64,000 nt of DNA from Pedobacter sp. Leaf41 (GTDB lineage Bacteria; Bacteroidota; Bacteroidia; Sphingobacteriales; Sphingobacteriaceae). Below the pieces are notes generated by a model. That model did no database searches. It was not told the DNA's origin and saw nothing but the letters and a program-made list of their open reading frames with translations. The stretch lies in contig NZ_LMLE01000006.1 in the NCBI RefSeq assembly GCF_001422545.1, forward strand, positions 238,982 to 302,981, given 5' to 3'. The translations under genes were made by a program, and so were the position numbers. Position 1 is the first letter of the stretch. Every line of letters begins with the position of its first letter. Below are positions 9,011 to 17,220 of the stretch, piece after piece.

Positions 9011-9915
9011 TGTTTTTGCCCCTTATTAACTTTAAATAGATGTAATATTTGTGGGAAAAGTGCGTCTATTGTTTCTTCAACTCCGTTTTTCGATCCTGGC
9101 AAAGTCAGTACCAGCGTATCTCCAATAAAACCAGCAACACCTCTTGAAAGCATGGCATAAGGCATTCGCTCTTGTCCGTAGCGCCTGGCGGTTTCCATAA
9201 TGCCCTCAATTTCGCGATCTAAAAGTGGCGTAATGGCCTCCGGTGTAACATCACGTGGCGATAAACCGGTTCCGCCAGTAAAAATCAATAACTGGTGTTG
9301 ATCATTAGAAAGTTCAGTAGCAACCTTTCTAATTACATCCACATCATCGGGTACAACATCGTACTTTAAGGTTTCTATTCCAAACTGTTCCAGCCTGGCA
9401 ATTACCGCTTTGCCCGATAAATCTTCATTTTGATTTTGAAAAATCGAATCAGAACAAACGACCACAGCAGCTTTAAGCTCAGCGAATCGTTTGTTTTTCA
9501 AATCTGATTTTCCACCAGATTTCTCAAGTAACTTGATGTTTTTAATTTCGATGCCTTTATCAATGGGCTTCAGCATATCATACATCGTTAACGCCGTAAC
9601 TGAAGCACCATGCATGGCTTCGACTTCAACACCAGTTTTGTAAATGGTATGCACCTCAACCAAAATCTCAATTTCCATCTCTTTAATCTCAAAAGTTATG
9701 GAAGAATATTCTACAGGAAGTGGATGGCAATCTGGAATGACATCGCTAGTGCGTTTTACACCGAATAAACCGGCTGCTCGGGCAAATTCGAAAACATCAC
9801 CTTTAGGTACTTTTCTTTGTACCACCGCATCGATTGTTTCTTGTTTGGAAACTCGAACTGTTGCACTTGCAATCGCTTTTCTTAAGGTATTTGACTTCTT
9901 TGTGATGTTCACCAT
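9007..9915 (-). CDS. moaCB: Fused cyclic pyranopterin monophosphate synthase / molybdopterin adenylyltransferase-type protein
   Basis: 302 residues with two domains. Residues 1-155 are MoaC (ITKKSNTLRKA at the start, SDVIPDCHPLPVEY, VEAMHGASVTALTMYDM), which converts the MoaA product into cyclic pyranopterin monophosphate. Residues 160-302 are a MoaB/MogA domain (LIFTGGTGLSPRDVTPEAIT, LPGSKNGVEE), which binds molybdopterin and may adenylate it. MoaC-MoaB fusions are known in other bacteria. It is the last gene of the minus-strand cofactor operon, three bases after moaE. No separate mogA is in the window, so this domain probably provides that activity. Confidence 0.93.
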   Translation of the reverse strand: MVNITKKSNTLRKAIASATVRVSKQETIDAVVQRKVPKGDVFEFARAAGLFGVKRTSDVIPDCHPLPVEYSSITFEIKEMEIEILVEVHTIYKTGVEVEAMHGASVTALTMYDMLKPIDKGIEIKNIKLLEKSGGKSDLKNKRFAELKAAVVVCSDSIFQNQNEDLSGKAVIARLEQFGIETLKYDVVPDDVDVIRKVATELSNDQHQLLIFTGGTGLSPRDVTPEAITPLLDREIEGIMETARRYGQERMPYAMLSRGVAGFIGDTLVLTLPGSKNGVEETIDALFPQILHLFKVNKGQKH

Positions 9916-9918
9916 TTT

Positions 9919-10362
9919 TTAAATATTTTCTTTCCACTGATGACTTGCATCGGCAAATATTTCTTTTCCCCAGATGGGAAGTTCTGATTTAATTCTTTCT
10001 ACCAGTTCGTTGCAGGCTTCGATAGCAGGTTTACGGTGTTTCGAAGAGGTGAATACGAATAGACAAATTTCACCAGCTCTGATTGTCCCTAAACTGTGGT
10101 GGATATGCATGCAACTCAGTGGATATTTGTCAAAAATTTCCTCTCTGATTTCGTGCATCTTATTTAATGCCAGGTCTTCAAATGCAGTATAGTTAATTGC
10201 TGAAACTATCTTTCCGTCAATCTCATCCTTTCTCACTTGTCCCATGAAAATACTATGACCACCGATTTCGGTTTTAGTATTGTGGTTGGCGATGCTTTTG
10301 GCTATAAATTCTGGTGAAACCGGGCCATCGACAAATATATTCTTGATTTTCTTTTCGCTCAT
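9919..10362 (-). CDS. moaE: Molybdopterin synthase catalytic subunit MoaE
   Basis: 147 residues, the usual length. It has the MoaE signatures GGHSIFMGQVRKDEIDGK, YTAFEDLALNKM, HHSLGTIRAGEICLFVFTSS and KHRKPAIEACNELVERIKSE, and ends with the PIWGKEIF segment that holds the catalytic lysine. With MoaD it inserts two sulfurs into cyclic pyranopterin monophosphate to give molybdopterin, in the cytoplasm. Its ATG overlaps the stop of moeB by four bases, indicating translational coupling. Confidence 0.95.
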   Translation of the reverse strand: MSEKKIKNIFVDGPVSPEFIAKSIANHNTKTEIGGHSIFMGQVRKDEIDGKIVSAINYTAFEDLALNKMHEIREEIFDKYPLSCMHIHHSLGTIRAGEICLFVFTSSKHRKPAIEACNELVERIKSELPIWGKEIFADASHQWKENI

Positions 10363-11462
10363 ACTAAAAGGTTAAAAAAATGGTTTCTCCACTTAGCAAT
10401 ACCGCCTTTTAAACTGTATATTCTTTTTTTATCTCCATATCTTTGATGCAGTTTTTCTGCTGCTGCAACACTTCTGATGCCATGTTGGCAAAGCAGAACA
10501 ATGTGATCTGCCTCGATGTTAGAGGAGGCAAATCTATCAAATTCCGACATGGGAACTTGTTGGAAAGTTTTGGCATTTAGTCTCGGAAATTCATGCCGCT
10601 CCCGAACATCGATAATTAGGGTAGAATCTTTTTTACTCAGCTCCATCATCCTTTCAGCATCAATCTCGATGTAACTTTGTATCGGATTCTCAATATTATT
10701 ATTCATTAATTCGGCTTCTGTTGTTACTTTTTGATAATCATCTGAAGGACTGATATTGATCTCATATTGCTCCTGACTGAGCAGGTTATAATGAAGTAGT
10801 TTGTTTATTAATGGTTTGCCAATCTTCGTAAGTAGTTTAATGACTTCTCCCGCCGCCATCGTTCCGATAATTCCTGGGAGAACACCTAAAACACCGTTCT
10901 CGGCACAGTTAGGGATTTCGTTAGCGACTGGTTGAACAGGAAATAAATCGCGATAATTGGTACTAATGACAAACTCGTTAGCCACATTGAAAATAGCAAT
11001 TTGCCCCTCAAAGCCAGAAACGGCAGCAAATACCAATGGTTTTTTAAGCAAGACACAAGCATCATTAATTAAGTATCTCGATTCAAAATTATCTGTGCCG
11101 TCAAAAATAAGATCATAGCCAGAAATGATTTCGATGATGTTTGTTCTGTTAATTAAAATAGGATGGAGGATTAACTCGGTTTCTGGATTCATTTGCTGAA
11201 GCCGTTTCGCCGCAACTTCCACTTTTGATAATCCAATATCATCCATCCCGAAAAGTACTTGCCTTTGCAAATTGGAAAGTTCCACCACATCATGATCGGC
11301 AATGCCAATGCAGCCAACACCCGCAGCTACAAGATACTGTAGGGCAGGGCAGCCCAAACCGCCGGCACCGATAACCAAAACTTTCGCTTCGGTTAAGCGC
11401 TGCTGAGATTCAATGCCGAATCCACCTAGAATAATTTGCCTCTGGTATCGTTCCGTATTCAT
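10359..11462 (-). CDS. moeB: MoeB/ThiF-type E1 adenylyltransferase with C-terminal rhodanese domain
   Basis: 367 residues from the ATG at 11462, which follows a GGAGGA ribosome site and the moaD stop. A longer frame to 11519 would run back into moaD and is less likely. Residues 1-245 are the adenylating domain (ATP loop GAGGLGCPALQYLVAAG, then DHDVVELSNLQRQVLF and FDGTDNFESRYLIND). Residues 270-367 are rhodanese, with catalytic cysteine in LLCQHGIRSVAAAEKL. It activates the MoaD C-terminus and probably delivers sulfur to it. The zinc-binding cysteine pairs of E. coli MoeB are missing: the CxxC before LFP reads NYRDLFP. Confidence 0.92.
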   Translation of the reverse strand: MNTERYQRQIILGGFGIESQQRLTEAKVLVIGAGGLGCPALQYLVAAGVGCIGIADHDVVELSNLQRQVLFGMDDIGLSKVEVAAKRLQQMNPETELILHPILINRTNIIEIISGYDLIFDGTDNFESRYLINDACVLLKKPLVFAAVSGFEGQIAIFNVANEFVISTNYRDLFPVQPVANEIPNCAENGVLGVLPGIIGTMAAGEVIKLLTKIGKPLINKLLHYNLLSQEQYEINISPSDDYQKVTTEAELMNNNIENPIQSYIEIDAERMMELSKKDSTLIIDVRERHEFPRLNAKTFQQVPMSEFDRFASSNIEADHIVLLCQHGIRSVAAAEKLHQRYGDKKRIYSLKGGIAKWRNHFFNLLV

Positions 11463-11463
11463 T

Positions 11464-11694
11464 TTATCCTCCTGAAAATGGTGGCATAATTGCAATGCTG
11501 TCGCTATTTTTGAGCTCACTATTCTGCTGAACGAGATTTTTATTCAGCGCTAATTTGTATTTCATTCCCGCAAGGTGCGGAAAAATATTTTCAAGGTGTG
11601 TCTTCAACTCATCAGTAGTTCCACAATCAATAGTAATTTTTTGATTGCTGATGAATTCTGATATTTTTCCAAAGCTGATGATTTCTATCTCCAT
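11464..11694 (-). CDS. moaD: Molybdopterin synthase sulfur carrier subunit MoaD
   Basis: 76 residues with the ubiquitin-like MoaD fold and the essential C-terminal Gly-Gly (IAMPPFSGG, then stop). The C-terminal glycine is adenylated by the neighbouring MoeB-like protein and converted to a thiocarboxylate, which MoaE uses. The gene lies between moeA and moeB in the cofactor operon; its last codons include the GGAGGA that serves as the ribosome site for moeB. Confidence 0.93.
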   Translation of the reverse strand: MEIEIISFGKISEFISNQKITIDCGTTDELKTHLENIFPHLAGMKYKLALNKNLVQQNSELKNSDSIAIMPPFSGG

Positions 11695-11706
11695 TTAAAT
11701 CAAATC

Positions 11707-12879
11707 CTAAATCAAAATCACATTTATATTTTCTCCCGCAGCGAAATTTTCTTGCCCTTCATTCAACTGAATCAGGCAATTTGCCTGGGCAAAAGAACTC
11801 AATCGGTAAGATTCTTGAGCACCAAGCGGAGTGGCTTTTCCATCTTTGTAATTTCCCTTCAAAAAATGGGTTAATCCCGGTGGCTTTTGATAGGGATGTG
11901 TTAATTCCGCCTGAATTGATTTTAAACTGTTTGCTTTATTTGAAAGCTGGTTTAACGCAGGAGCCACATAATTATAGTAACAGTTTAATACAGAAGATGG
12001 ATTTCCTGGAAGGCCAAAAACAACTTTGTCTTCCTTTTTTCCAAAGAATAGTGGCTTTCCAGGTTTCTGTTTTATTTTATGGAAAATTTGATTTATGCCA
12101 CAATCTGCCGCAGCTTGAAGCACAAAGTCGTAATCGCCAACACTTACACCACCAGTGAGCAAAACCACGTCATTTCTGACTAAAGCTTCTCTCAAAACAG
12201 CTGTCAATGTCTCCAAAGAGTCTTCAGCTTTTAAAATCTCGACATTAAAAATGCCTTCGTTTCTTAAAGCGGCGGCAAGCGAATAAGAATTTGATTCGTA
12301 TACCTGTCCGAATTGTAAGGGTAAGCCTGGCTGCTGTAGCTCGTTTCCTGTAAGTATTATGGCCACACTTGGGTTGGGATAAACCATTACTTCGCTTACT
12401 CCAATGCCAGCTAAAAAAGCCAAAGCCGCCGGACTAAGTAAATCGCCTTTTGCCATAGCCAGCTTGCCAGTACGGATCTCCGAACCAATTTCCCTCACGT
12501 TTGCACCCTTTACCAGCTTCTCATCATCGAACGTGATGCGATCATCTTTCTTGCTGGTTTTTTCCTGCATTACCACTGTGTCCGCACCTTCGGGCAGCGG
12601 TGCGCCGGTAAATATTCTGCTGGTTTGGCCTTTGGATATGATTAATTTTTGAGCAGTTCCGGCAGCCATCTCACCAATCAAATGCAACTCTTCATGCACA
12701 TCGTCGAAAATGATGGCATAACCATCCATAGAAGATTGACGAAAAGCAGGAATATCGAATTCGGCAATGATATCTTCAGAAAGGATATGGTCAGCAGCCT
12801 CCTGCAGTGGTTTTAAAACCGGTTTAAGTGGAGAAATATGGTCTCCAATTAGCTTTCTAGCCTCTTCAACACTTATCAT
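11707..12879 (-). CDS. moeA: Molybdopterin molybdenumtransferase MoeA
   Basis: 390 residues, typical length. The four MoeA domains are recognisable: the start ISVEEARKLIGDHISPLKPV, FRQSSMDGYAII, the gephyrin-like segment RIFTGAPLPEGADTVVMQE, VVLLTGGVSVGDYDFV and KPLFFGKKEDKVVFGLPGNP. It inserts molybdate into adenylated molybdopterin. It directly abuts moaA (no gap) and is followed by moaD 12 bases later. Confidence 0.95.
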   Translation of the reverse strand: MISVEEARKLIGDHISPLKPVLKPLQEAADHILSEDIIAEFDIPAFRQSSMDGYAIIFDDVHEELHLIGEMAAGTAQKLIISKGQTSRIFTGAPLPEGADTVVMQEKTSKKDDRITFDDEKLVKGANVREIGSEIRTGKLAMAKGDLLSPAALAFLAGIGVSEVMVYPNPSVAIILTGNELQQPGLPLQFGQVYESNSYSLAAALRNEGIFNVEILKAEDSLETLTAVLREALVRNDVVLLTGGVSVGDYDFVLQAAADCGINQIFHKIKQKPGKPLFFGKKEDKVVFGLPGNPSSVLNCYYNYVAPALNQLSNKANSLKSIQAELTHPYQKPPGLTHFLKGNYKDGKATPLGAQESYRLSSFAQANCLIQLNEGQENFAAGENINVILI

Positions 12880-13860
12880 TTATCCCCCAATGGTTATCAT
12901 GCTTCGGTTTTTGATCGCGTCAGCATCCAGGTTTTCAAAATGGGTAATTAGTTGTCCGCCCAATTCCTTTTTCTTGCTCCAAATGGAGGCAAAGATTAAG
13001 GGAAGTACATCCTCCTTGTTTCTTAATGGCGTTAGCAAATCAGTTTCCCCATCAGAAAATAAGCAATTTTTCAGTTTGCCGTCAGCGGTTAAGCGCATGC
13101 GGTTACAGGTGCTACAAAAAGGAGCAGTCATGGTGCTAATAATGGCGAATGACCCTTCATGCCCAGGAATCATAAAGTGTTTGGCTGTATCATGAGGTGC
13201 AGATTTTACAGGCAATACGGTAAAATCTTCTTCTACAACATGCAATATTTCCTGCAGGGAAAACATTTTATTGCTTGTCCATTTATTACCTGAAAAAGGC
13301 ATAAACTCGATAAATCTGATCTGAATAGGGCTGTGCTTTGTCCATTTGATAAAATCATTTATTTCACCATCATTAAGACCTTTCATCACCACCATATTTA
13401 TTTTTACTGCGATTTTATGCTGTAATAACAGTTCGATATTACTTCTCACCTGGTGAAAAACATCACGCCTGGTGATCATAAAAAACTTTTCAGGCTGTAA
13501 AGTATCGAGACTGATATTAATGGTTTTAATACCCGATTCAATTAAAACAGACAACATTTCCGCAAGGCGGGTTCCGTTAGTGGTCATTACCAATTCTACC
13601 GGAAGTTTGCCTAATCCTTTTATAATTTCTGCAGCATCTTTACGAACGAGTGGTTCGCCGCCGGTTAAACGGATTTTTTTTACCCCTTGCGCTACGAAAA
13701 GTTCTGCCAAAGCGAGTACCTCAGCAGGTTTCATTAAACGCGATGCTGGAGTAAAATCATAATCCTCCTCTGGCATACAATAAAAGCAGCGGAAATTGCA
13801 ATTATCGGTTAACGATATTCGCAAATAATCATGCACCCTTCCAAACGAATCTGCTATCAT
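12880..13860 (-). CDS. moaA: GTP 3',8-cyclase MoaA
   Basis: 326 residues. The N-terminal radical-SAM cluster motif is C21-x3-C25-x2-C28 (NCNFRCFYCMPEEDY). The SAM-binding KIRLTGGEPLVRKD follows. The second iron-sulfur cluster cysteines are in MTAPFCSTCNRMRLTADGKL and KNCLF. The protein ends in Gly-Gly, as functional MoaA does. It catalyses the first step of cofactor synthesis from GTP with MoaC. Its start overlaps the mocA-like stop by four bases. Confidence 0.96.
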   Translation of the reverse strand: MIADSFGRVHDYLRISLTDNCNFRCFYCMPEEDYDFTPASRLMKPAEVLALAELFVAQGVKKIRLTGGEPLVRKDAAEIIKGLGKLPVELVMTTNGTRLAEMLSVLIESGIKTINISLDTLQPEKFFMITRRDVFHQVRSNIELLLQHKIAVKINMVVMKGLNDGEINDFIKWTKHSPIQIRFIEFMPFSGNKWTSNKMFSLQEILHVVEEDFTVLPVKSAPHDTAKHFMIPGHEGSFAIISTMTAPFCSTCNRMRLTADGKLKNCLFSDGETDLLTPLRNKEDVLPLIFASIWSKKKELGGQLITHFENLDADAIKNRSMITIGG

Positions 13861-14447
13861 CTATTGTTAATTAAATTATTGTAATCTGCTTCAGTATCAA
13901 TATCAATCTTTCCCAACTCAAATGGAATGTTAACGGTGTCATCGCCATGCGTCTTCAGTAATTGCTTAGCGCCAGTTTCACCGGTTAAATTTAGCAATTC
14001 TTCAAAGTATTTCTTGTTGAACAATGTTGGCGTGCCAGTTGTTTCAGCATAGGCACAGGTAACTATGTTTTTTAGTGTCGATTGATGAACAGAATTTAAC
14101 TGTTCGAATATTTCCGCCTTAATATGTACCTGATCTGCTACTGTAAAGATAGCATTTTCAATTTTAGGTTCGATAGCTAACGCGGTTTGTAAGCCGAAAG
14201 AAATGCTCGACGACATGCCATTTTCCCAGCGCTCATTTACAACATAAAAAACCTCAGCTACTGCAGAGCGTTGCTTTATTTCTTCGGCATAAGCACCCAA
14301 TACGATCACGATCGGATGAAACTTTGTTTTTACCGATGCTGCAATTGTAATATCAATTAAAGCTTGGCCCTGGTAGGTTAAAAGCTGTTTCGGCTTTCCC
14401 AATCTGCTGGAATTTCCTGCGGCCAAAATGATAATTGCGGTGCTCAT
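13857..14447 (-). CDS. MocA-like molybdenum cofactor nucleotidyltransferase
   Basis: 196 residues with the MobA-like NTP transferase fold: N-terminal IIILAAGNSSRLGKPKQLLT, then ENGMSSSISFGLQTAL and AIFTVADQVHI. The RLGKPKQLL motif and the neighbouring xdhC point to the MocA branch, which attaches CMP to make the cytosine dinucleotide form used by xanthine-dehydrogenase-family enzymes, rather than to MobA, which uses GTP. The reaction is inferred from this context. The stop codon overlaps moaA and the start codon overlaps the xdhC stop. Confidence 0.88.
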   Translation of the reverse strand: MSTAIIILAAGNSSRLGKPKQLLTYQGQALIDITIAASVKTKFHPIVIVLGAYAEEIKQRSAVAEVFYVVNERWENGMSSSISFGLQTALAIEPKIENAIFTVADQVHIKAEIFEQLNSVHQSTLKNIVTCAYAETTGTPTLFNKKYFEELLNLTGETGAKQLLKTHGDDTVNIPFELGKIDIDTEADYNNLINNR

Positions 14448-15556
14448 TAACTGCTTTTGTTATCGTAAACGTGAATTGGATTTTTCTTGTCTTTCAGCAT
14501 CCCTGCAGATGCGCCCGAAAAGGTGGCCTTAATTTCTGCAATAATAGAAATCGCAATTTCTTCGGCAGTTTCCGCTCCAATATCCAAGCCAATTGGCCCA
14601 TTTATTTTACTTTCCTGTTCCGGTTGATTCAGTTCTTCCAACATTCTGATCAACTTTTTCTTCGGTCCTAAGGTGCCAATGTAAGGGGCATTCGTTTGTA
14701 AGAGCAAGTCTAAAAGTGCCGTATCGTAATTGTAATTATGGGTCATCAACACAAAAGCTGTTTGCCGGTCTATTTCTACTTGTGATAAAAGGCCTTCTGG
14801 CTTAGCTACTAAAACCTGTTTCACATTCGGAAACCTTTGTTGCGAAGCGTGTGTTTGCCTGCCATCAACAACGGTAATTTCCCAGCCTAAAATGTTTGCC
14901 ATCTCAGCAAGGGGTTGTGCATCATTTCCTGCGCCGGCAATAATCAACTGAATAGGAGGAGGGATAAATTCCAGAAAGGCATCAAAATGCTGATCCTCAA
15001 TAGTATAAGTTTCAAATCTCGATAACCCTAACTTTAATACATCAAAAGCATCATTTTTAATGGAAGCTATAATGGCATCAGTTATTTTTTCCAGGCTATC
15101 TTTCTCCCTGAATAACATGATTGAGCCGGGCTGATTTTTGCTCTCTAATGAGAACAAAGTGGCAATAACGCAGTTTTCCCTTCTGCTATTTGCTGCTTTT
15201 AAAATCTCAATCGGGTTTGCTTTGTCTTCGGGCGAAATGGGCTCAAAAAGAATATGAACAATGCCATTGCAGCCCAGCTGAACACCGAATTTTGCATCAT
15301 CTTCGTCGGTGGTATCGTAGGTGACCAATTTGTTTTCCTGCTGGTGAATAGCCGAAAGTGCTTTTCTGAGCGCATCACCTTCTAAACAACCACCACTAAT
15401 GGCACCAGTTAAAAATCCATCATCGGTTACCAACATTCGGGCACCGGGGCGCCTATACGATGAACCTTCTACTTTTACAACCGTTGCCAAGGCCGACTTT
15501 TTATTTTCGGAGATGGCTTTTTGATAAGCAGCTAGAATATCAACAATTTCTTTCAT
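14447..15556 (-). CDS. XdhC/CoxI family molybdenum cofactor insertion/sulfuration chaperone
   Basis: 369 residues. The N-terminal XdhC_CoxI domain reads ATVVKVEGSSYRRPGARMLV and GAISGGCLEGDALRKA. The C-terminal Rossmann-type domain reads LIIAGAGNDAQPLAEMANIL, VVDGRQTHASQQRFP and FVLMTHNYNYDTALLDLLLQ. Proteins of this family bind the sulfurated cofactor and load it into xanthine-dehydrogenase-family enzymes. The remnant upstream is the end of exactly such an enzyme. No intact client enzyme is in the window. Confidence 0.93.
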   Translation of the reverse strand: MKEIVDILAAYQKAISENKKSALATVVKVEGSSYRRPGARMLVTDDGFLTGAISGGCLEGDALRKALSAIHQQENKLVTYDTTDEDDAKFGVQLGCNGIVHILFEPISPEDKANPIEILKAANSRRENCVIATLFSLESKNQPGSIMLFREKDSLEKITDAIIASIKNDAFDVLKLGLSRFETYTIEDQHFDAFLEFIPPPIQLIIAGAGNDAQPLAEMANILGWEITVVDGRQTHASQQRFPNVKQVLVAKPEGLLSQVEIDRQTAFVLMTHNYNYDTALLDLLLQTNAPYIGTLGPKKKLIRMLEELNQPEQESKINGPIGLDIGAETAEEIAISIIAEIKATFSGASAGMLKDKKNPIHVYDNKSS

Positions 15557-15599
15557 ACAGGGATTTTATTCGAACCAAACCGCAAGATTGGCATAAAAA

Positions 15600-15875
15600 T
15601 TAAATACTTGCCATATCGAATGGTAATTTTCTTATCCTTTTTCCTGTTAAATCGAAAATGGCCTCGGTTAATGCCGGAGCAAATGGGGGTAAACCTGGCT
15701 CGCCAATACCACCAGCATCTTCATTATTTTCCATAATGTGAACTTCAATCGGCGGAATATTAGTAATCCTTGGCATTTGATAATGGTAAAAATGATGTTG
15801 TTCTACCAACAGCAATCTTACAACCTTTAGGCCATTCGCCCAACGAATATCGAAAGTTGAATTAAACAAATTCAA
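15600..15875 (-). pseudogene. C-terminal remnant of a xanthine dehydrogenase/isoquinoline oxidoreductase large subunit
   Basis: A 91-codon frame whose second half matches the end of IorB-type molybdopterin-binding subunits: IPPIEVHIMENNEDAGGIGE, PGLPPFAPALTEAIFDLTGK, RIRKLPF. Family members are about 700 residues or more, so nearly all of the protein, including the cofactor-binding domains, is gone. The first 30 residues are scrambled relative to the family (ANGLKVVRLLLVEQHHFYHY). Its own start codon lies close to the divergent mod promoter. It sits directly upstream of xdhC in the same direction, the usual enzyme-then-chaperone order, so the operon probably once began with this enzyme. Confidence 0.8.
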
Positions 15876-15892
15876 AACCGATTGTTATAAAT

Positions 15893-15900
15893 TATATTTG
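15893..15900 (+). promoter_or_regulatory. Probable -7 box of the mod operon
   Basis: TATATTTG fits the Bacteroidota -7 consensus TAnnTTTG and lies 34 bases before the first start codon of the operon. No clear TTTG is seen at the matching -33 distance. The site is in the short gap behind the decayed dehydrogenase gene. Confidence 0.4.
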
Positions 15901-15934
15901 CTCACTTTAGCTTATTAGCATACCTATTAAATTT

Positions 15935-16435
15935 ATGAAACCCTATATCATCCCCAAATTAATTCTTTCATTTTTGCTGATCTGTTCTTTTAGCCGAACC
16001 TTCGCCCAGACTACCGATGCCGTAAAGATAAGTGGGGTGCTTACTAAACCTTACACGCTAACCTCAGCCGATTTGGCGAAAATGCCTAGGGTTAAAGTTT
16101 CACGGAAAGATGGTGATAGCACAAATTATGAATATTCTGGCGTGCTACTTTCTACGGTTTTGGCTAAAGGTGGGGTCACACTCGGTAAAGATTTACGAAG
16201 AGAAAACTTAACAAAATATGTGATTATTGAGGCGATTGATGGTTATCAGGTCGTATTTTCTTTGGCCGAATTGGATGCGGATTTTACAGATGAAAAGATT
16301 ATTTTGGCAGATACTGTGGACAATGAGCCACTTCTTTCTACTGAAGGTCCGTTTAGAATTATTGTAGAAAACGATAAGCGGGCAGCGAGATGTATAAAAC
16401 AAGTTACGAGTATAAAAATTGAGTTTGCTAAATGA
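15935..16435 (+). CDS. Secreted sulfite-oxidase-fold (molybdopterin-binding-like) protein lacking the catalytic cysteine
   Basis: 166 residues with a signal peptide (LILSFLLICSFSRTFAQ) followed by a small domain resembling the oxidoreductase molybdopterin-binding fold: VKISGVLTKPYTLTSADLAK, YEYSGVLLSTVLAKGGV, YVIIEAIDGYQVVFSLAELD and EGPFRIIVENDKRAARCIKQ. Full sulfite oxidases have a cysteine in an R-C-x-G-W-type motif before the W-x-G-V segment; here the stretch is KVSRKDGDSTNYEY and has none. It is therefore probably not a canonical enzyme. Its stop overlaps the modA ATG (ATGA), so it is the first gene of the molybdate-uptake operon. It may bind a pterin or another ligand outside the cytoplasm; that is inference. 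Confidence 0.75.
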   Translation: MKPYIIPKLILSFLLICSFSRTFAQTTDAVKISGVLTKPYTLTSADLAKMPRVKVSRKDGDSTNYEYSGVLLSTVLAKGGVTLGKDLRRENLTKYVIIEAIDGYQVVFSLAELDADFTDEKIILADTVDNEPLLSTEGPFRIIVENDKRAARCIKQVTSIKIEFAK

Positions 16436-17208
16436 TCAGAATTAAGACAGTTGCCAATAAGATGATGGCTTGCATCGGCATATTACTGCTGTTTAATGCA
16501 CAAATCTACGCTCAAACCCTTCGCATTGCGGTAGCTGCAAATGCCCAAGCGGTGATTAAAAAATTGCAAGTCGATTTTAAAAAACAGACAGGCATCAACA
16601 CCGAAGTGATTTCAGGAGCATCTGGTAAGCTTACGACTCAAATTATGAATGGGGCGCCTTACGATGTTTTCCTTTCTGCAGATACAGAATTTCCCGCTAA
16701 ACTTTTTGCTGCAGGTTATGGAATTCAAAAACCAAAACTTTATGCATTAGGCAGTCTTATTATATGTGGAAATGTGCAAGGCGATATAAAAGATTGGCAA
16801 AAGCTGGTATCGATGGATGTGGTAAAAAAAATGGCTATTGCCAACCCAAAAACTGCACCATATGGTTATGCCGCCCTGCAATCGTTAAAATTTTATAATT
16901 TAGAGAACAAAATAAAACATAAACTGGTATTTGGAGAAAGTATCGCCCAGGTGAACACCTACCTTCAAACTGGAGTTGTAGGTTTAGGTTTTACCACCGA
17001 ATCTTTCTTATATGAAAACGGATTTAATGCTAAGTTGAAATGGGCGAGGGTAGATCAAAAAAGTTATAAAAATATTGAACAAGCGGTTATTTTGCTGTCG
17101 CATGCAAAAAAATCAGGAATAAATAATGCATTAAAATTTTATGAATATCTTTCGTCGGCATCAGCCAGAAAAATTATTAAAAACAATGGTTATCATCTAC
17201 CAAACTAA
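16432..17208 (+). CDS. modA: Molybdate ABC transporter substrate-binding protein ModA
   Basis: 258 residues, signal peptide (IGILLLFNAQIYAQ), then the ModA core: LRIAVAANAQAVIKKLQVDF, VISGASGKLTTQIMNGAPYD, VFLSADTEFPAKLFAAG and IANPKTAPYGYAALQSL. It captures molybdate or tungstate in the periplasm and delivers it to ModB. It overlaps the upstream gene by four bases and is followed by modB 12 bases later. Confidence 0.95.
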   Translation: MIRIKTVANKMMACIGILLLFNAQIYAQTLRIAVAANAQAVIKKLQVDFKKQTGINTEVISGASGKLTTQIMNGAPYDVFLSADTEFPAKLFAAGYGIQKPKLYALGSLIICGNVQGDIKDWQKLVSMDVVKKMAIANPKTAPYGYAALQSLKFYNLENKIKHKLVFGESIAQVNTYLQTGVVGLGFTTESFLYENGFNAKLKWARVDQKSYKNIEQAVILLSHAKKSGINNALKFYEYLSSASARKIIKNNGYHLPN

Positions 17209-17220
17209 CCTTAAAAAATA

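Noticed and set aside
12767..13195. 142-codon plus-strand frame across moeA and moaA
   Set aside because: It spans the junction of two well-supported genes on the other strand.
15935..16435. Annotation as an active sulfite oxidase
   Set aside because: The molybdenum-ligating cysteine and the dimerisation domain are missing and the protein is far too short.
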